A stretch of DNA of 64,000 bases from Providencia rettgeri. Its GTDB lineage: Bacteria > Pseudomonadota > Gammaproteobacteria > Enterobacterales > Enterobacteriaceae. Every line of letters starts with the position of its first letter. The first letter of the stretch is position 1. The DNA is taken from assembly GCF_013702265.1 (NCBI RefSeq), contig NZ_CP059348.1, positions 2,108,001-2,172,000 of the forward strand. The letters run 5' to 3'. Positions 36,615-45,717 of the stretch are shown in pieces. The translations under genes were made by a program, and so were the position numbers. Under the pieces are notes generated by a model, which was not told where the DNA came from, searched no databases, and worked only from the letters and a program-made list of their open reading frames with translations.

Positions 36615-37361
36615 ATGATTATTCTAGTAACCGGCGCAACATCAGGATTTGGTGAAGCTATTGCTCGCAAATTTATTCAACATAACTTCACTGTGATTGG
36701 GACAGGACGCAGAACTGAAAGATTAAATGCATTACATCAAGAATTGGGTGATAAATTTTATCCATTAACTCTGGATGTACAAGACCGAAAAGCCATTCAA
36801 CACGCTGTCGCCAATTTGCCTTCCCACTTAAAAAACATCGATCTTTTAGTCAATAATGCGGGGCTTGCTTTAGGATTAGAACCCGCATTTGATGCAAATC
36901 CGGATGACTGGGAAACCATGATCAACACAAATACCAAAGGCTTAGTCAATATGACTTATGAAGTGCTGCAAGGTATGGTGGAGAAAAATCACGGGCACAT
37001 TATCAATATTGGTTCAACAGCTGCATCTTGGCCATATAAAGGCGGCAACGTTTACGGCGCAACCAAGGCGTTTGTGAAACAATTTTCCTTAGGATTACGT
37101 GCAGATTTAGTGGGCAAAAAAATCCGTGTGACCGATATTGAGCCTGGGTTAGTCGGTGGAACTGAGTTTTCAAATGTCCGTTTCAAAGGTGATGATGAAA
37201 AAGTCACAAATACCTATAAAGGCGCGGATGCCCTTACTGCTGAAGATATTGCGGAAACAGTTTATTGGGTGGCAACACTTCCGGCTCATATGAACGTTAA
37301 TACACTGGAATTAATGCCAGTGTGCCAAACATTTGCTGGATTAACCGTACATAAACAATAA
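36615..37361 (+). CDS. ydfG: YdfG, NADP-dependent 3-hydroxy acid dehydrogenase
   Basis: 248 residues, the same length as E. coli YdfG. Short-chain dehydrogenase that oxidises 3-hydroxy acids such as L-allo-threonine, serine and 3-hydroxypropionate, and reduces malonic semialdehyde from the Rut pathway. The TGATSGFG nucleotide motif is at residues 6-13, NNAG at about 80-83, the catalytic Ser is in NIGSTAASWPY, and the YxxxK is YGATK. The EPGLVGGTEFSNVRFKGDD segment is specific for YdfG. It sits beside ynfB and bioD2 as in the E. coli terminus. Confidence 0.95.
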   Translation: MIILVTGATSGFGEAIARKFIQHNFTVIGTGRRTERLNALHQELGDKFYPLTLDVQDRKAIQHAVANLPSHLKNIDLLVNNAGLALGLEPAFDANPDDWETMINTNTKGLVNMTYEVLQGMVEKNHGHIINIGSTAASWPYKGGNVYGATKAFVKQFSLGLRADLVGKKIRVTDIEPGLVGGTEFSNVRFKGDDEKVTNTYKGADALTAEDIAETVYWVATLPAHMNVNTLELMPVCQTFAGLTVHKQ

Positions 37362-37451
37362 TAAATTTTCGTACTATTCTATAAAGACGGCATTATTGTT
37401 TATTAGTTATACTCTGGCTATAGATCGAGTATTGAAACGAAAGGAAATTAC

Positions 37452-37823
37452 ATGAGCACGTCACAAAAATTTATCAAAAATGGTCTGGCTGCAATCTGCT
37501 TCTGCCTCCCTTTGATGTGGGTTAATGCGGCGCAAGCAGCTAATACATCATGCGCTGCGGGTAGCACTTGTGTTTCTGTCGGTAATGGTAGTAATGACCC
37601 GTTGAATAAAGAACAGGCGCGACAAGATAAAGAGCAGTGGGATGAGACTAAAATGCTGCGTTCTAAAGTTAACCGCCGCACCGAAAAAGAGTTTGATAAG
37701 ATTGATGCCGCATTTGATGCGAAAGATAAATGTGAGAAAAGTTTGAATCTTAATGCGTATTGGGAGCCAAATACTCAACGTTGCCTTGATGTTAACTCAG
37801 GCCGTCCAATTATCAATCCATAG
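37452..37823 (+). CDS. ynfB: DUF1283 periplasmic protein YnfB
   Basis: 123 residues. A signal peptide is likely cut after AQA (about residue 29). The mature protein matches E. coli YnfB in [24 protein letters not shown] and [18 protein letters not shown]. Four Cys (two near the mature N-terminus, two in the C-terminal domain) could form disulfides. Function unknown. ATG 37452 has AAGGAAA upstream. It is convergent to bioD2 with a shared terminator. Confidence 0.88.
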   Translation: MSTSQKFIKNGLAAICFCLPLMWVNAAQAANTSCAAGSTCVSVGNGSNDPLNKEQARQDKEQWDETKMLRSKVNRRTEKEFDKIDAAFDAKDKCEKSLNLNAYWEPNTQRCLDVNSGRPIINP

Positions 37824-37849
37824 TTGAAAATAGAATATCTCGGTAAAAT

Positions 37850-37873
37850 AAAGGGCGCTATTTGCGCCCTTTT
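37850..37873. terminator. Terminator between convergent ynfB and bioD2
   Basis: AAAGGGCGC and GCGCCCTTT form a stem followed by T on the + strand; the A run gives a T tract on the minus strand too. Confidence 0.85.
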
Positions 37874-37905
37874 GCTTAGATATTAAATTAAAATTTATAT
37901 AAAGA

Positions 37906-38583
37906 TTAAAATGCAGGAACCGAAACAAACTCTTGCAGTTTTTCACCATCTAAATAATGTCCCAATTCTTTTTCTTCAGGACGCAATAAATAAGGAATTT
38001 CACCCAGTAATGGCGCATTAATATGTTGTTGCATACGCTGAATAATTTGAGCGTAATGTGCCAAGCCTGGGTTGATTCTATTGGCTAACCAACCGACTAA
38101 CGGTAAACCATCCGCTCGAATAGCTTCAGCTGTCAATAATGCATGATTGACACACCCATGCTGAATGCCGACAACTAAGATCACGCCAACAGATTGTTTT
38201 TTCAGCCAATCGGCATAAAAAGTATTATCATCAAGAAGATAACGCCATCCGCCATTACCTTCGATAACGACTATGTCGCTTTGCTCATGAAGGTGGTCTA
38301 ACCCTTTGTTGATTTTATTAAAATCGATACTGTTTTCATGGCTGTAATTATCGCCAAGTCTGACAGGGTTAACTTCATCATACGAGACAAGGTCTTGCGA
38401 AACACGGTGAATAAGAAGAGCATCCTTATTGCGCTTCCCTTCAGGTGTATCGATACATTGATCTGCAATAGGTTTGTACCCTACGGCTTTAATACCTTGA
38501 TTATTAAGTGCTTGTAATATTGCTAGTGTTGATACCGTCTTCCCGACATCTGTATCTGTCCCGGTAATAAATAGATTGTTCAT
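37906..38583 (-). CDS. bioD2: Dethiobiotin synthetase paralogue BioD2 (YnfK)
   Basis: 225 residues. The P-loop GTDTDVGKT lies at residues 7-15 and the KPIADQC segment carries a conserved lysine. BioD converts 7,8-diaminononanoate, CO2 and ATP to dethiobiotin. This copy lies outside a biotin operon, next to mlc as E. coli ynfK is, so it is the BioD2 paralogue, whose physiological need is unclear. ATG 38583. The gap to mlc is about 140 bp, in the same direction. Confidence 0.88.
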   Translation of the reverse strand: MNNLFITGTDTDVGKTVSTLAILQALNNQGIKAVGYKPIADQCIDTPEGKRNKDALLIHRVSQDLVSYDEVNPVRLGDNYSHENSIDFNKINKGLDHLHEQSDIVVIEGNGGWRYLLDDNTFYADWLKKQSVGVILVVGIQHGCVNHALLTAEAIRADGLPLVGWLANRINPGLAHYAQIIQRMQQHINAPLLGEIPYLLRPEEKELGHYLDGEKLQEFVSVPAF

Positions 38584-38724
38584 GGTTGTTCTATCCTGAA
38601 GTGACAGACTAAGGTCAGCAAAATGCTATAAAAATGATATGAATTCAGTTTATGGGAATGGGGAAATGATAAGTTTGCGTTAGCTCAATTTTGTGTAAGA
38701 TAGTGAGAAGTTTATCAAATTGTA

Positions 38725-39936
38725 TTAGCCTTGCAGTAATTGCAACAACAGTGAGCCATCATAAAGTGCATTCTGAATTAATGCCGTTTCACTTTCTTTA
38801 ATTGAAATCGTTGATTTATCAAGCATTAATTTATTACTGTAAAGCGGGTTCCCATATAAAGAGATAAAATATTGTAGACGAGTAAGCCAGTAATTTTGCT
38901 CATCAGTTAAAGCAGAATTAACTAAAATCAATTCGGTTCCAAATAAATTAATCATCATTGCTAATGGATAAGCAAGGCGCTGGGCTGTTATATCGAGTAA
39001 TAAAATACATAATGGATCATTTTCTATTACACCTCGATTAATTGTATTAATATCGATGCTCTCTTTATGCAAAATGGATGCAGGATAATCTGCAAGTAAT
39101 TCCCTTGCTTGCTGAACAATTGCAGGAATGGATATCTTAGTTTCTAAGCAGCCCTTTCCTCCACAATAGCAAGATTGTGGCCTTTCTGAATCAGTTTGAG
39201 TATGCGCAAATAATATAGGTTGATGTGTTATTGCATCCAAAGAATAACCGTGATTCAGCACCGCGATATTAACCACATCTTGAATTTGTAGATAAATAAT
39301 ATTTTTTTGTGGACGAGACTCTGAATATTTGAGGTGGTCGCCGATAGCCAGGGCATTAACAGTAGGGTGAAGATAGACGGGCAGACCTGTTTTTTCTGTT
39401 AGCAATTCACCGATATCCAGTTGGTGAACATGGTAGTCAGGCAACCTATGAATAACCCCAGAATAAGAGTCTAAGAGACCATCTAATAAGATACTGATCG
39501 CCGTGACTCTTTCTAAGTGAGATGCGTTTTCTTCGAAAAATAGACCAATCAGTTCCGATAACCGATCACTAAATTGTTGATTGCCTTTTACATCAAAAGG
39601 ATAGCTTTTTTCTGTGAGGGTTTTAGCATTAATTTCTTTTAACGAAATGATGGCGTGTTGTTGTTCAATTCGAATGGCTAAAAATTGCCAACCTTCACTT
39701 TCAATGACTAACCCAACAGCTGGACGCCCTCTTAACCCTAATACTGGAAATTCACGTTCCTGTATCAAGTGAGCATCCATCAGTTCACGGGTAATTTTGG
39801 TGATACTCGCTGGGGCCAATTGAGACTGTTTTGATAACGCAATACGGGAAATAGGACCATGCTGTGCAATAATTCGGTACACAAGCCCAGTATTTAATTG
39901 CTTTATTTGGTCGGTATTCCCCGTTTGGTTTATCAT
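38725..39936 (-). CDS. mlc: Mlc-like ROK-family repressor
   Basis: 403 residues. The N-terminal helix-turn-helix (QLAPASITKITRELMDAHLIQE) aligns closely with E. coli Mlc, the repressor of ptsG, manXYZ and malT that is sequestered by EIICB-Glc. The zinc site (His in FAHTQ, then CYCGGKGC) and C-terminal end LLQLLQG are kept. In contrast, the central ROK motif that reads VGAGVITDG...VEIGHT in E. coli is VNIAVLNHG...ILFAHT here, so the glycine-rich sugar/phosphate loop is eroded. Position beside bioD2 supports the name; the function may have shifted. Confidence 0.82.
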   Translation of the reverse strand: MINQTGNTDQIKQLNTGLVYRIIAQHGPISRIALSKQSQLAPASITKITRELMDAHLIQEREFPVLGLRGRPAVGLVIESEGWQFLAIRIEQQHAIISLKEINAKTLTEKSYPFDVKGNQQFSDRLSELIGLFFEENASHLERVTAISILLDGLLDSYSGVIHRLPDYHVHQLDIGELLTEKTGLPVYLHPTVNALAIGDHLKYSESRPQKNIIYLQIQDVVNIAVLNHGYSLDAITHQPILFAHTQTDSERPQSCYCGGKGCLETKISIPAIVQQARELLADYPASILHKESIDINTINRGVIENDPLCILLLDITAQRLAYPLAMMINLFGTELILVNSALTDEQNYWLTRLQYFISLYGNPLYSNKLMLDKSTISIKESETALIQNALYDGSLLLQLLQG

Positions 39937-40055
39937 CTTAACACTCAGAAATCGTTATAAATTATGATTGATTATGCCTGATACAAATGAAAATGCGGCT
40001 ACATTTACATATAAAACGTGATACAAATCTCGTTAATCATTTCAAATTCTACGCC

Positions 40056-40961
40056 TTATATATCCACAATATTGTGCAGCAGTAACTCAGTCAGTTTTTT
40101 GGCTGCAGCAGGTGGCGTTCGTCGCGTATTGTAGACTAACCAGACCTCTGAAGTAGCTTGAATATTCGCGAGTTTTAGATATCTCACGCCGTCAATCTTC
40201 ATTCGTGTAAAGGATTCAGTGATGATAGAAATTCCCATTCCAGCAGACACTAAGCCTAGAATGGTCATAGCTTCCCCCGCTTCTTGGGAAATAGTAGGAA
40301 CCACCCCTTCAGAGGCTAATAATTGGTTAATCTCATCATACAGCGCCGTACCCACTTCCCGCTCAAAGAAAACTAACGGGTAAGCCGCAAGCTGCTTAAT
40401 ATCGACCCCACTTTCTTCGAAAGCCAGTAAAGGATGCCCTTCATAAACAGCAACCATGAAAGGCTCTCTGAATAATAATTGATAGTCCAATTGTTCAGGC
40501 AATATTGTATTGCGCATGATGCCAATGTCTATGCGCCCAGTCACTAAAGGCGGGATTTGCTGCTTCGTATTCATTTGATGCATATGAATGGAAACATCAG
40601 GGTATGCTTCTCGGTATTGGCGCAGGCTCATAGTGACTTTATGCATAAATGGCGTTGTGGACGTAAAGCCAATAGACAGTTCGCCAAGCTCCCCTTTTTC
40701 CATCCGAGCCGCTTTGGTCGCTGCCGCATCGACCTGTCCTAAAATTTGGTAGGCTTCTTTGAGAAACATGGCACCGGCTGGCGTTAAGGCGACATTGCGG
40801 TTATTGCGCTCTAATAATTTGGCATTTACCATCTCTTCAAGAGCTTGGATCTGCTGGCTTAATGGTGGCTGAGACATGTGCAAGCGCTCAGCCGCACGTC
40901 CAAAATGTAGCTCTTCGGCAACAGCAATAAAATAACGTAGGTGGCGTAATTCGATGTTCAT
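40056..40961 (-). CDS. ynfL: YnfL, LysR-family regulator
   Basis: 301 residues. HTH near 5-62 (LRYFIAVAEELHFGRAAERLHMSQPPLSQQIQALEE), effector domain of the CatR/BenM-like branch. It is divergent from the YnfM-type MFS gene exactly as E. coli ynfL/ynfM, and lies beyond mlc in the same order. A palindromic T-N11-A site lies in the shared spacer. The inducer is unknown. Confidence 0.9.
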   Translation of the reverse strand: MNIELRHLRYFIAVAEELHFGRAAERLHMSQPPLSQQIQALEEMVNAKLLERNNRNVALTPAGAMFLKEAYQILGQVDAAATKAARMEKGELGELSIGFTSTTPFMHKVTMSLRQYREAYPDVSIHMHQMNTKQQIPPLVTGRIDIGIMRNTILPEQLDYQLLFREPFMVAVYEGHPLLAFEESGVDIKQLAAYPLVFFEREVGTALYDEINQLLASEGVVPTISQEAGEAMTILGLVSAGMGISIITESFTRMKIDGVRYLKLANIQATSEVWLVYNTRRTPPAAAKKLTELLLHNIVDI

Positions 40962-41015
40962 CTGATTGATATTTTAAATGTATCATTATGTATTATTAAT
41001 ATATTAGACAAAAAA

Positions 41016-41030
41016 ATAGAAAGTTTCTAT
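41016..41030. promoter_or_regulatory. Perfect 15-bp palindrome, probable YnfL operator
   Basis: ATAGAAAGTTTCTAT (7-1-7) contains a T-N11-A core typical of LysR sites. It lies between the divergent ynfL and ynfM starts. Confidence 0.7.
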
Positions 41031-41073
41031 TCTTTGAACGAAATCAAGTCCGTCTAGTCGTCAAGGAATTTAC

Positions 41074-42336
41074 ATGGAACAGCAGTCAAATAGCCTCTCA
41101 ACGAGCCAATCTCTCCAAGGAAAACAAACCAAAACCTTGACCAATGCAGCCCCGAAAAAACACTATATTCAACGGGATGATGCGCTGTATCTGCGTGTAA
41201 CGCTGTCATTTTTTACTGTGGGTTTTGCAACATTTGCGTTGCTGTACTTTGTACAACCTATTCTGCCAATGTTGTCCGCGGACTTTAATATTTCCCCGGC
41301 GACTGCCAGTTTATCACTCTCCTTAAGTACGGGATTAATGGCATTGGGGTTATTGATCACCGGCCCTATTTCCGATGCAATTGGTCGTAAAAATGTGATG
41401 GTCATTTCCCTGACGTGTGCTGCACTCTTTACGTTAATGAGTTCAATAATGGAAAGCTGGCAAGGGATTTTGATCGCTCGCGCATTAGTGGGGTTATCGC
41501 TTAGTGGTGTAGCGGCCGTCGCCATGACCTATTTGAGCGAAGAAATACATCCGAGCTATGTTGCACTGTCGATGGGTTTATATATCAGTGGTAACTCTAT
41601 CGGAGGAATGAGTGGACGCTTAATGACTGGGGTAATTGCCGACTTTTATTCATGGCGAGTCGCAGTTGTTATTTTAGGCTCATTGGCGTTGTTGGCGGCG
41701 ATTGGATTCTGGCGTTTATTACCACCATCCCAACACTTTCGTGCAAGCTCTCTGAAACCTAAAAACCTTTGGGTTAACTTACATTTACATCTACGTGATA
41801 CGGGTTTGCCCTGGTTATTTGTTGAGGGCTTTATCTTGATGGGCGGTTTCGTCACCATGTATAACTACATTGGATATCGCTTACTTGAATCACCTTATAA
41901 TTTTAGTCAGTCTGTCGTGGGATTCTTATCTGTTATTTATTTAACAGGAACTTACAGTGCGACGAAAACAGGGAGCTTGACCCAGAAACATGGTTTTGGG
42001 CGAATTTTAATTGCAGCCATTGCGATGATGTTAATCGGCGTAATTTTGACGTTACACAGTAATATTTGGGTCATTTTATTAGGCATGACAGTATTGACTA
42101 CCGGATTCTTCGCCGGGCATTCCGTTGCAAGTAGCTGGGTGGGACGTCGCGCTAAACGGGCAAGAGGACAAGCATCGTCCCTCTATTTGTTTAGCTATTA
42201 TGCGGGTTCCAGTATAGCCGGTACATTGGGCGGTTTTTTCTGGTCGGCATATGGCTGGAATGGCGTCGCGTTATTTATTGCGGCGCTTCTACTGGCCGGC
42301 GTAGGTATCGCATATAAGTTAAAAACCAAATGTTAG
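41074..42336 (+). CDS. ynfM: YnfM, MFS transporter
   Basis: 420 residues with about twelve membrane segments after a 45-residue hydrophilic N-terminus. TGPISDAIGRKNVMV is the MFS loop 2-3 motif, and the ALLYFVQPILPMLSADF opening matches YnfM. It probably exports a sugar-like or arabinose-like compound; the arabinose-efflux label of this branch is by homology. Regulation by divergent YnfL is likely. AAGGAA lies ahead of ATG 41074. Confidence 0.9.
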   Translation: MEQQSNSLSTSQSLQGKQTKTLTNAAPKKHYIQRDDALYLRVTLSFFTVGFATFALLYFVQPILPMLSADFNISPATASLSLSLSTGLMALGLLITGPISDAIGRKNVMVISLTCAALFTLMSSIMESWQGILIARALVGLSLSGVAAVAMTYLSEEIHPSYVALSMGLYISGNSIGGMSGRLMTGVIADFYSWRVAVVILGSLALLAAIGFWRLLPPSQHFRASSLKPKNLWVNLHLHLRDTGLPWLFVEGFILMGGFVTMYNYIGYRLLESPYNFSQSVVGFLSVIYLTGTYSATKTGSLTQKHGFGRILIAAIAMMLIGVILTLHSNIWVILLGMTVLTTGFFAGHSVASSWVGRRAKRARGQASSLYLFSYYAGSSIAGTLGGFFWSAYGWNGVALFIAALLLAGVGIAYKLKTKC

Positions 42337-42450
42337 TGACTTATAAATTACCGAATAATCCAATAAGTTAACTGCTGCTAAAGGTTAGAATTCACATCCT
42401 CATCATGGTTAATAGAAAATATATAAATTAATCAATGATGAGGATCTTCA

Positions 42451-43023
42451 ATGAAAAAATTATTATTATTTCCTTTATTACTCTGCTATAGCTACTTTGC
42501 CCTGCCTCATGGCTATATCGAGTATCCCGCAAGCCGAGCCTACCTGTGTAAATTACAAACCAATAAAAACTGTGGCGCTGTCCAGTATGAACCTCAATCG
42601 GTTGAAGGATTGAAAGGTTTTCCTCGAAAAGGGCCGAATGACGGCAAAATTGCCAGTGCAGGTATTGCGGCTTTTTCGCCTCTCGATGTTCAGCAACCTT
42701 TTCGTTGGACTCGCATGTTTATAGAATCTCCCGATTTTGATTTTTTCTGGCGCTTAACTGCTATCCATAAAACAACGAAATGGGAATATTTTATTACGCG
42801 GAAAGATTGGAACTCAAGTGAGCCATTAACTCGAGCGCAATTTGAATTAACACCATTTTGCAAATACGAAAAAGTAGAGACACCGGCGAGTTTAGTGCAA
42901 CACAATTGCAGGCTCCCTCAAAATTATCAAGGTTATCATGTTGTTTTAAGTGTTTGGACGATAGATGACACGGCTAATGCATTTTATCAAGTTATTGATA
43001 TAGAAGTTGATTATAAGAAATAA
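42451..43023 (+). CDS. AA10 lytic polysaccharide monooxygenase
   Basis: 190 residues, a single AA10 domain. A signal peptide is cut before His20, so the mature protein begins HGYIEYPASR. That N-terminal His plus His106 (in AIHKTTKWEYFIT) form the copper histidine brace, and Phe178 is in the axial position. Such secreted enzymes oxidatively cleave chitin or cellulose, and several act as colonisation or virulence factors. No carbohydrate-binding module follows. The gene lies between ynfM and tus, where E. coli has no LPMO. Confidence 0.93.
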   Translation: MKKLLLFPLLLCYSYFALPHGYIEYPASRAYLCKLQTNKNCGAVQYEPQSVEGLKGFPRKGPNDGKIASAGIAAFSPLDVQQPFRWTRMFIESPDFDFFWRLTAIHKTTKWEYFITRKDWNSSEPLTRAQFELTPFCKYEKVETPASLVQHNCRLPQNYQGYHVVLSVWTIDDTANAFYQVIDIEVDYKK

Positions 43024-43095
43024 CAGCAAGAAAATTCCATGATGGGATAGTATAATACCCTACTTCGCTATCCCTTAATTTCCTGATTAAGCTAG

Positions 43096-43124
43096 TTGAT
43101 AAACACGGATGTTAATGCTACTTT
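43096..43124 (+). promoter_or_regulatory. Candidate tus promoter
   Basis: TTGATA (43096-43101), a 17-bp spacer, then TACTTT (43119-43124). The start point would fall about 43131, directly before the Ter site. Confidence 0.45.
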
Positions 43125-43135
43125 TGTTTTATAAA

Positions 43136-43158
43136 GCAGAGAATGTTGTAACTAAACA
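43136..43158 (+). other. Ter site upstream of tus (TerB-like)
   Basis: Positions 6-21 of the E. coli TerB 23-mer are matched except one: GAATGTTGTAACTAAA, keeping the G-C pair at position 6 that forms the lock. It lies 18 bp before the tus start. In this orientation the non-permissive end faces left, so rightward forks should stop and leftward forks pass. Confidence 0.9.
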
Positions 43159-43176
43159 TAGAGTTGAATACATCAA

Positions 43177-44082
43177 ATGTCCAAACAACAGTTAATTAGT
43201 TCATTCAATCTATTAGAGTCGAATATTAATCGGCTATGCCAATTGCTTCAGGCGCAAAAAGATATCCATGCGGCTGTATTTAGTTTACCGGAAACCCTTA
43301 AAGGGAATGAAAACAATGAAGTCAATTCTATCTTTGTAGATAAACATACGGGACACGATGCAATCATCCAAACAACAGAGCTATTTAAGCTATTGTTTAT
43401 TCATAAAAAATCAGAATTAGTTAGCAATAAAACCGCGATACGTTTGCCTGGCGCGATTTGTTTAGCTCCCTCTTATACCGAATATAAACAATTTCAGCAG
43501 TTAATTTCTGATATCAACCAATTAAAAATAGACATAAAGCAGATAGTGACCCATGTTGATGATGCTCATCGTTTTGAATTTATAAGAGAAAGCTTGCATG
43601 GGCTACTTACGCTGAATACCTATAGAACCCTCACCGCTGTTGTCGACCCCGATACCATTCGTTTTGGGTGGGCAAATAAGAAAGTGATCAATAAAGTAAC
43701 TCAAGAAGAGATGCTCAACCGTTTGCAAGCCAGTTTAGAAAGCGGAAGAACACCGGCTCATTTACAGCGCGAACATTGGCAGTTACAGTTAGAAACTGAG
43801 ATCCAGTTAGTTCGCTCCCTTCCCCATGATTGCATTCTAAAAACACAGCGTCCGGTAAAAGTTCAACCTATCGCCCGAGTTTGGGACAAAGAAACACAGA
43901 AACAGACTCAATATCCTTGTGCCACGCCGATATTGGTTTTTGCTGTTGATAAAGCATTGAGTGACATAAAACTAGGGGAGCTGGCGGATTATCATCAAGA
44001 TAGTATCGCACTGCGTAATCGCCCAAAAGCTAAGCCAGTTGAATTACTGATACCACGCTTAAACCTGTATATAGAGCGATAA
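43177..44082 (+). CDS. tus: Tus, replication terminus site-binding protein
   Basis: 301 residues against 309 in E. coli. Monomeric DNA-binding protein that binds Ter and blocks the DnaB helicase from one side. Long matches include TLNTYRTLTAVVDPDTIRFGWANK, QRPVKVQPIARVW and the C-terminal LLIPRLNLYIE. By alignment the flipped-cytosine pocket keeps Ile75, Phe133, Gly142 and Leu143 (E. coli Ile79, Phe140, Gly149, Leu150), but Arg137 replaces His144. ATG 43177 has a weak ribosome site, so expression may be low. A Ter site lies just upstream. fumC follows in convergent orientation, as in E. coli. Confidence 0.96.
   Translation: MSKQQLISSFNLLESNINRLCQLLQAQKDIHAAVFSLPETLKGNENNEVNSIFVDKHTGHDAIIQTTELFKLLFIHKKSELVSNKTAIRLPGAICLAPSYTEYKQFQQLISDINQLKIDIKQIVTHVDDAHRFEFIRESLHGLLTLNTYRTLTAVVDPDTIRFGWANKKVINKVTQEEMLNRLQASLESGRTPAHLQREHWQLQLETEIQLVRSLPHDCILKTQRPVKVQPIARVWDKETQKQTQYPCATPILVFAVDKALSDIKLGELADYHQDSIALRNRPKAKPVELLIPRLNLYIER
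43817..43824 (-). other. KOPS-type octamer pointing left, toward dif
   Basis: GGGAAGGG on the minus strand, inside tus, 13.8 kb right of dif. Confidence 0.55.
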
Positions 44083-44114
44083 AAAAGCCCCTGCTCTATT
44101 TCTAGTTCAGGGGC
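44081..44114 (-). terminator. Terminator of fumC
   Basis: Minus strand: GCCCCTG, a 14-base loop, CAGGGGC, then six T. It overlaps the tus stop. Confidence 0.82.
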
Positions 44115-44141
44115 CGAAAACCTTATCTTAGATAAAGATAA

Positions 44142-45539
44142 TTACGATTTCATGCTGCCAACCATATCTTCTGGACGAACCCATTCATCAAATTGAGCTT
44201 CAGTTAAGTAGTTCAATTTCAGAGCAGATTCTTTCAGAGTCAGGCCTTCTTTGTGCGCTTTTTTCGCGATTTCAGCTGCTTTGTCGTAGCCGATATGGGT
44301 ATTTAGCGCAGTCACCAGCATCAGAGATTCGTGCAGTAATTTCTCGATACGCTCACGGTTTGGTTCGATACCTTCCGCACAGTGTTCGTTGAAGCTACGC
44401 ATACCATCAGCTAATAAACGGATAGATTGTAAGAAATTATCGATAACCATTGGACGGAATACGTTCAATTCAAAGTTACCAGAAGCACCACCAATGTTAA
44501 CTGCAACATCGTTACCCATAACTTGAGCACACAGCATGGTTAATGCTTCGCACTGTGTCGGGTTAACTTTGCCTGGCATGATTGAGCTGCCTGGTTCGTT
44601 TTCAGGAATCGAAATTTCGCCGATACCACAACGAGGACCTGATGCTAACCATCTAACATCGTTAGCAATCTTCATTAAAGAAGCTGCTAAGCCTTTTAAT
44701 GCACCGTGTGCGTGAACTAATGCATCACAGGTTGCTAATGCTTCAAATTTGTTCGGTGACGTCACAAACGGTTGGCCAGTTAATTCAGCGATTTTTTTCG
44801 CAACACGAACCGCATATTCAGGGTGAGTATTCAGCCCTGTACCAACAGCCGTACCACCTAATGCAAGCTCACAAACATGTGGCACTGCATTTTCAATATG
44901 TTTTTCATTATGGGCTAACATCGCCGCCCAGCCTGAAATTTCCTGACCCAATGTTAATGGCGTTGCATCTTGTAAATGCGTACGACCGATCTTAACAATG
45001 TCTTTGAATTCTTTTGCTTTCGCATCGAGGGTTTTATGCAGAACTTTCAGTTCTGGCAGCAAATGCTCACGCATCGCGACAACGGCCGCTACGTGCATTG
45101 CTGTTGGGAAGACGTCGTTAGAGCTTTGGCTCTTGTTAACATCGTCATTTGGGTGGATCAGACGGTCGTTACCGCGCTGTCCGCCGAGGATTTCGCTACC
45201 ACGGTTAGCAAGTACCTCATTCATGTTCATGTTACTTTGAGTACCAGAACCAGTTTGCCAGATAGCGAGAGGGAATTCTGTTGGATGCTTGCCAGCAAGG
45301 ACTTCGTCTGCCGCAGCGATAATCGCATCACCGCGATCTTTTGGCAGTAAACCTAAATCCATGTTCACGCTTGCGGCCGCTTTTTTAGTAACGGCTAATG
45401 CGTGGATCAGAGCAACAGGCATTTTCTCTACAGAGATACGGAAATGTTCTAAAGAACGCTGCGTTTGCGCGCCCCACAAGTGGTCAGCAGGTACTTCAAT
45501 TGGTCCCATTGAGTCTTTTTCAATGCGAGTGGCTGCCAT
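44142..45539 (-). CDS. fumC: Fumarase C (class II fumarate hydratase)
   Basis: 465 residues against 467 in E. coli. Converts fumarate to L-malate in the citric acid cycle without an iron-sulfur cluster, so it works under oxidative stress. The signature [11 protein letters not shown] and the [14 protein letters not shown] and [13 protein letters not shown] blocks are present. ATG 45539 is chosen because AAGGAG lies eight bases upstream; the frame to 45641 adds 34 unrelated residues. Convergent to tus and divergent from manA. A SoxRS/Fur-controlled promoter would be expected from E. coli, but I could not define boxes. Confidence 0.96.
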   Translation of the reverse strand: MAATRIEKDSMGPIEVPADHLWGAQTQRSLEHFRISVEKMPVALIHALAVTKKAAASVNMDLGLLPKDRGDAIIAAADEVLAGKHPTEFPLAIWQTGSGTQSNMNMNEVLANRGSEILGGQRGNDRLIHPNDDVNKSQSSNDVFPTAMHVAAVVAMREHLLPELKVLHKTLDAKAKEFKDIVKIGRTHLQDATPLTLGQEISGWAAMLAHNEKHIENAVPHVCELALGGTAVGTGLNTHPEYAVRVAKKIAELTGQPFVTSPNKFEALATCDALVHAHGALKGLAASLMKIANDVRWLASGPRCGIGEISIPENEPGSSIMPGKVNPTQCEALTMLCAQVMGNDVAVNIGGASGNFELNVFRPMVIDNFLQSIRLLADGMRSFNEHCAEGIEPNRERIEKLLHESLMLVTALNTHIGYDKAAEIAKKAHKEGLTLKESALKLNYLTEAQFDEWVRPEDMVGSMKS

Positions 45540-45717
45540 TACTAGCTCCTTAGGTACATATTCAGAATAATTAATTTTAGAATCATCTGCTTGCAGGTAA
45601 GCAAATAACCGAGCAGTATAATGCCACAAATTGAATTTCAATTATGAGACTTGGTCGAGCTTATTGTGCTGTAGTAAAAAGGAAATTAGTTGATTTTTGC
45701 AAAAAGAGAGATTTGAT

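Noticed and set aside
44976-45350. Several frames antisense to fumC
   Set aside because: Shadow frames of the highly conserved fumC gene; no independent support.
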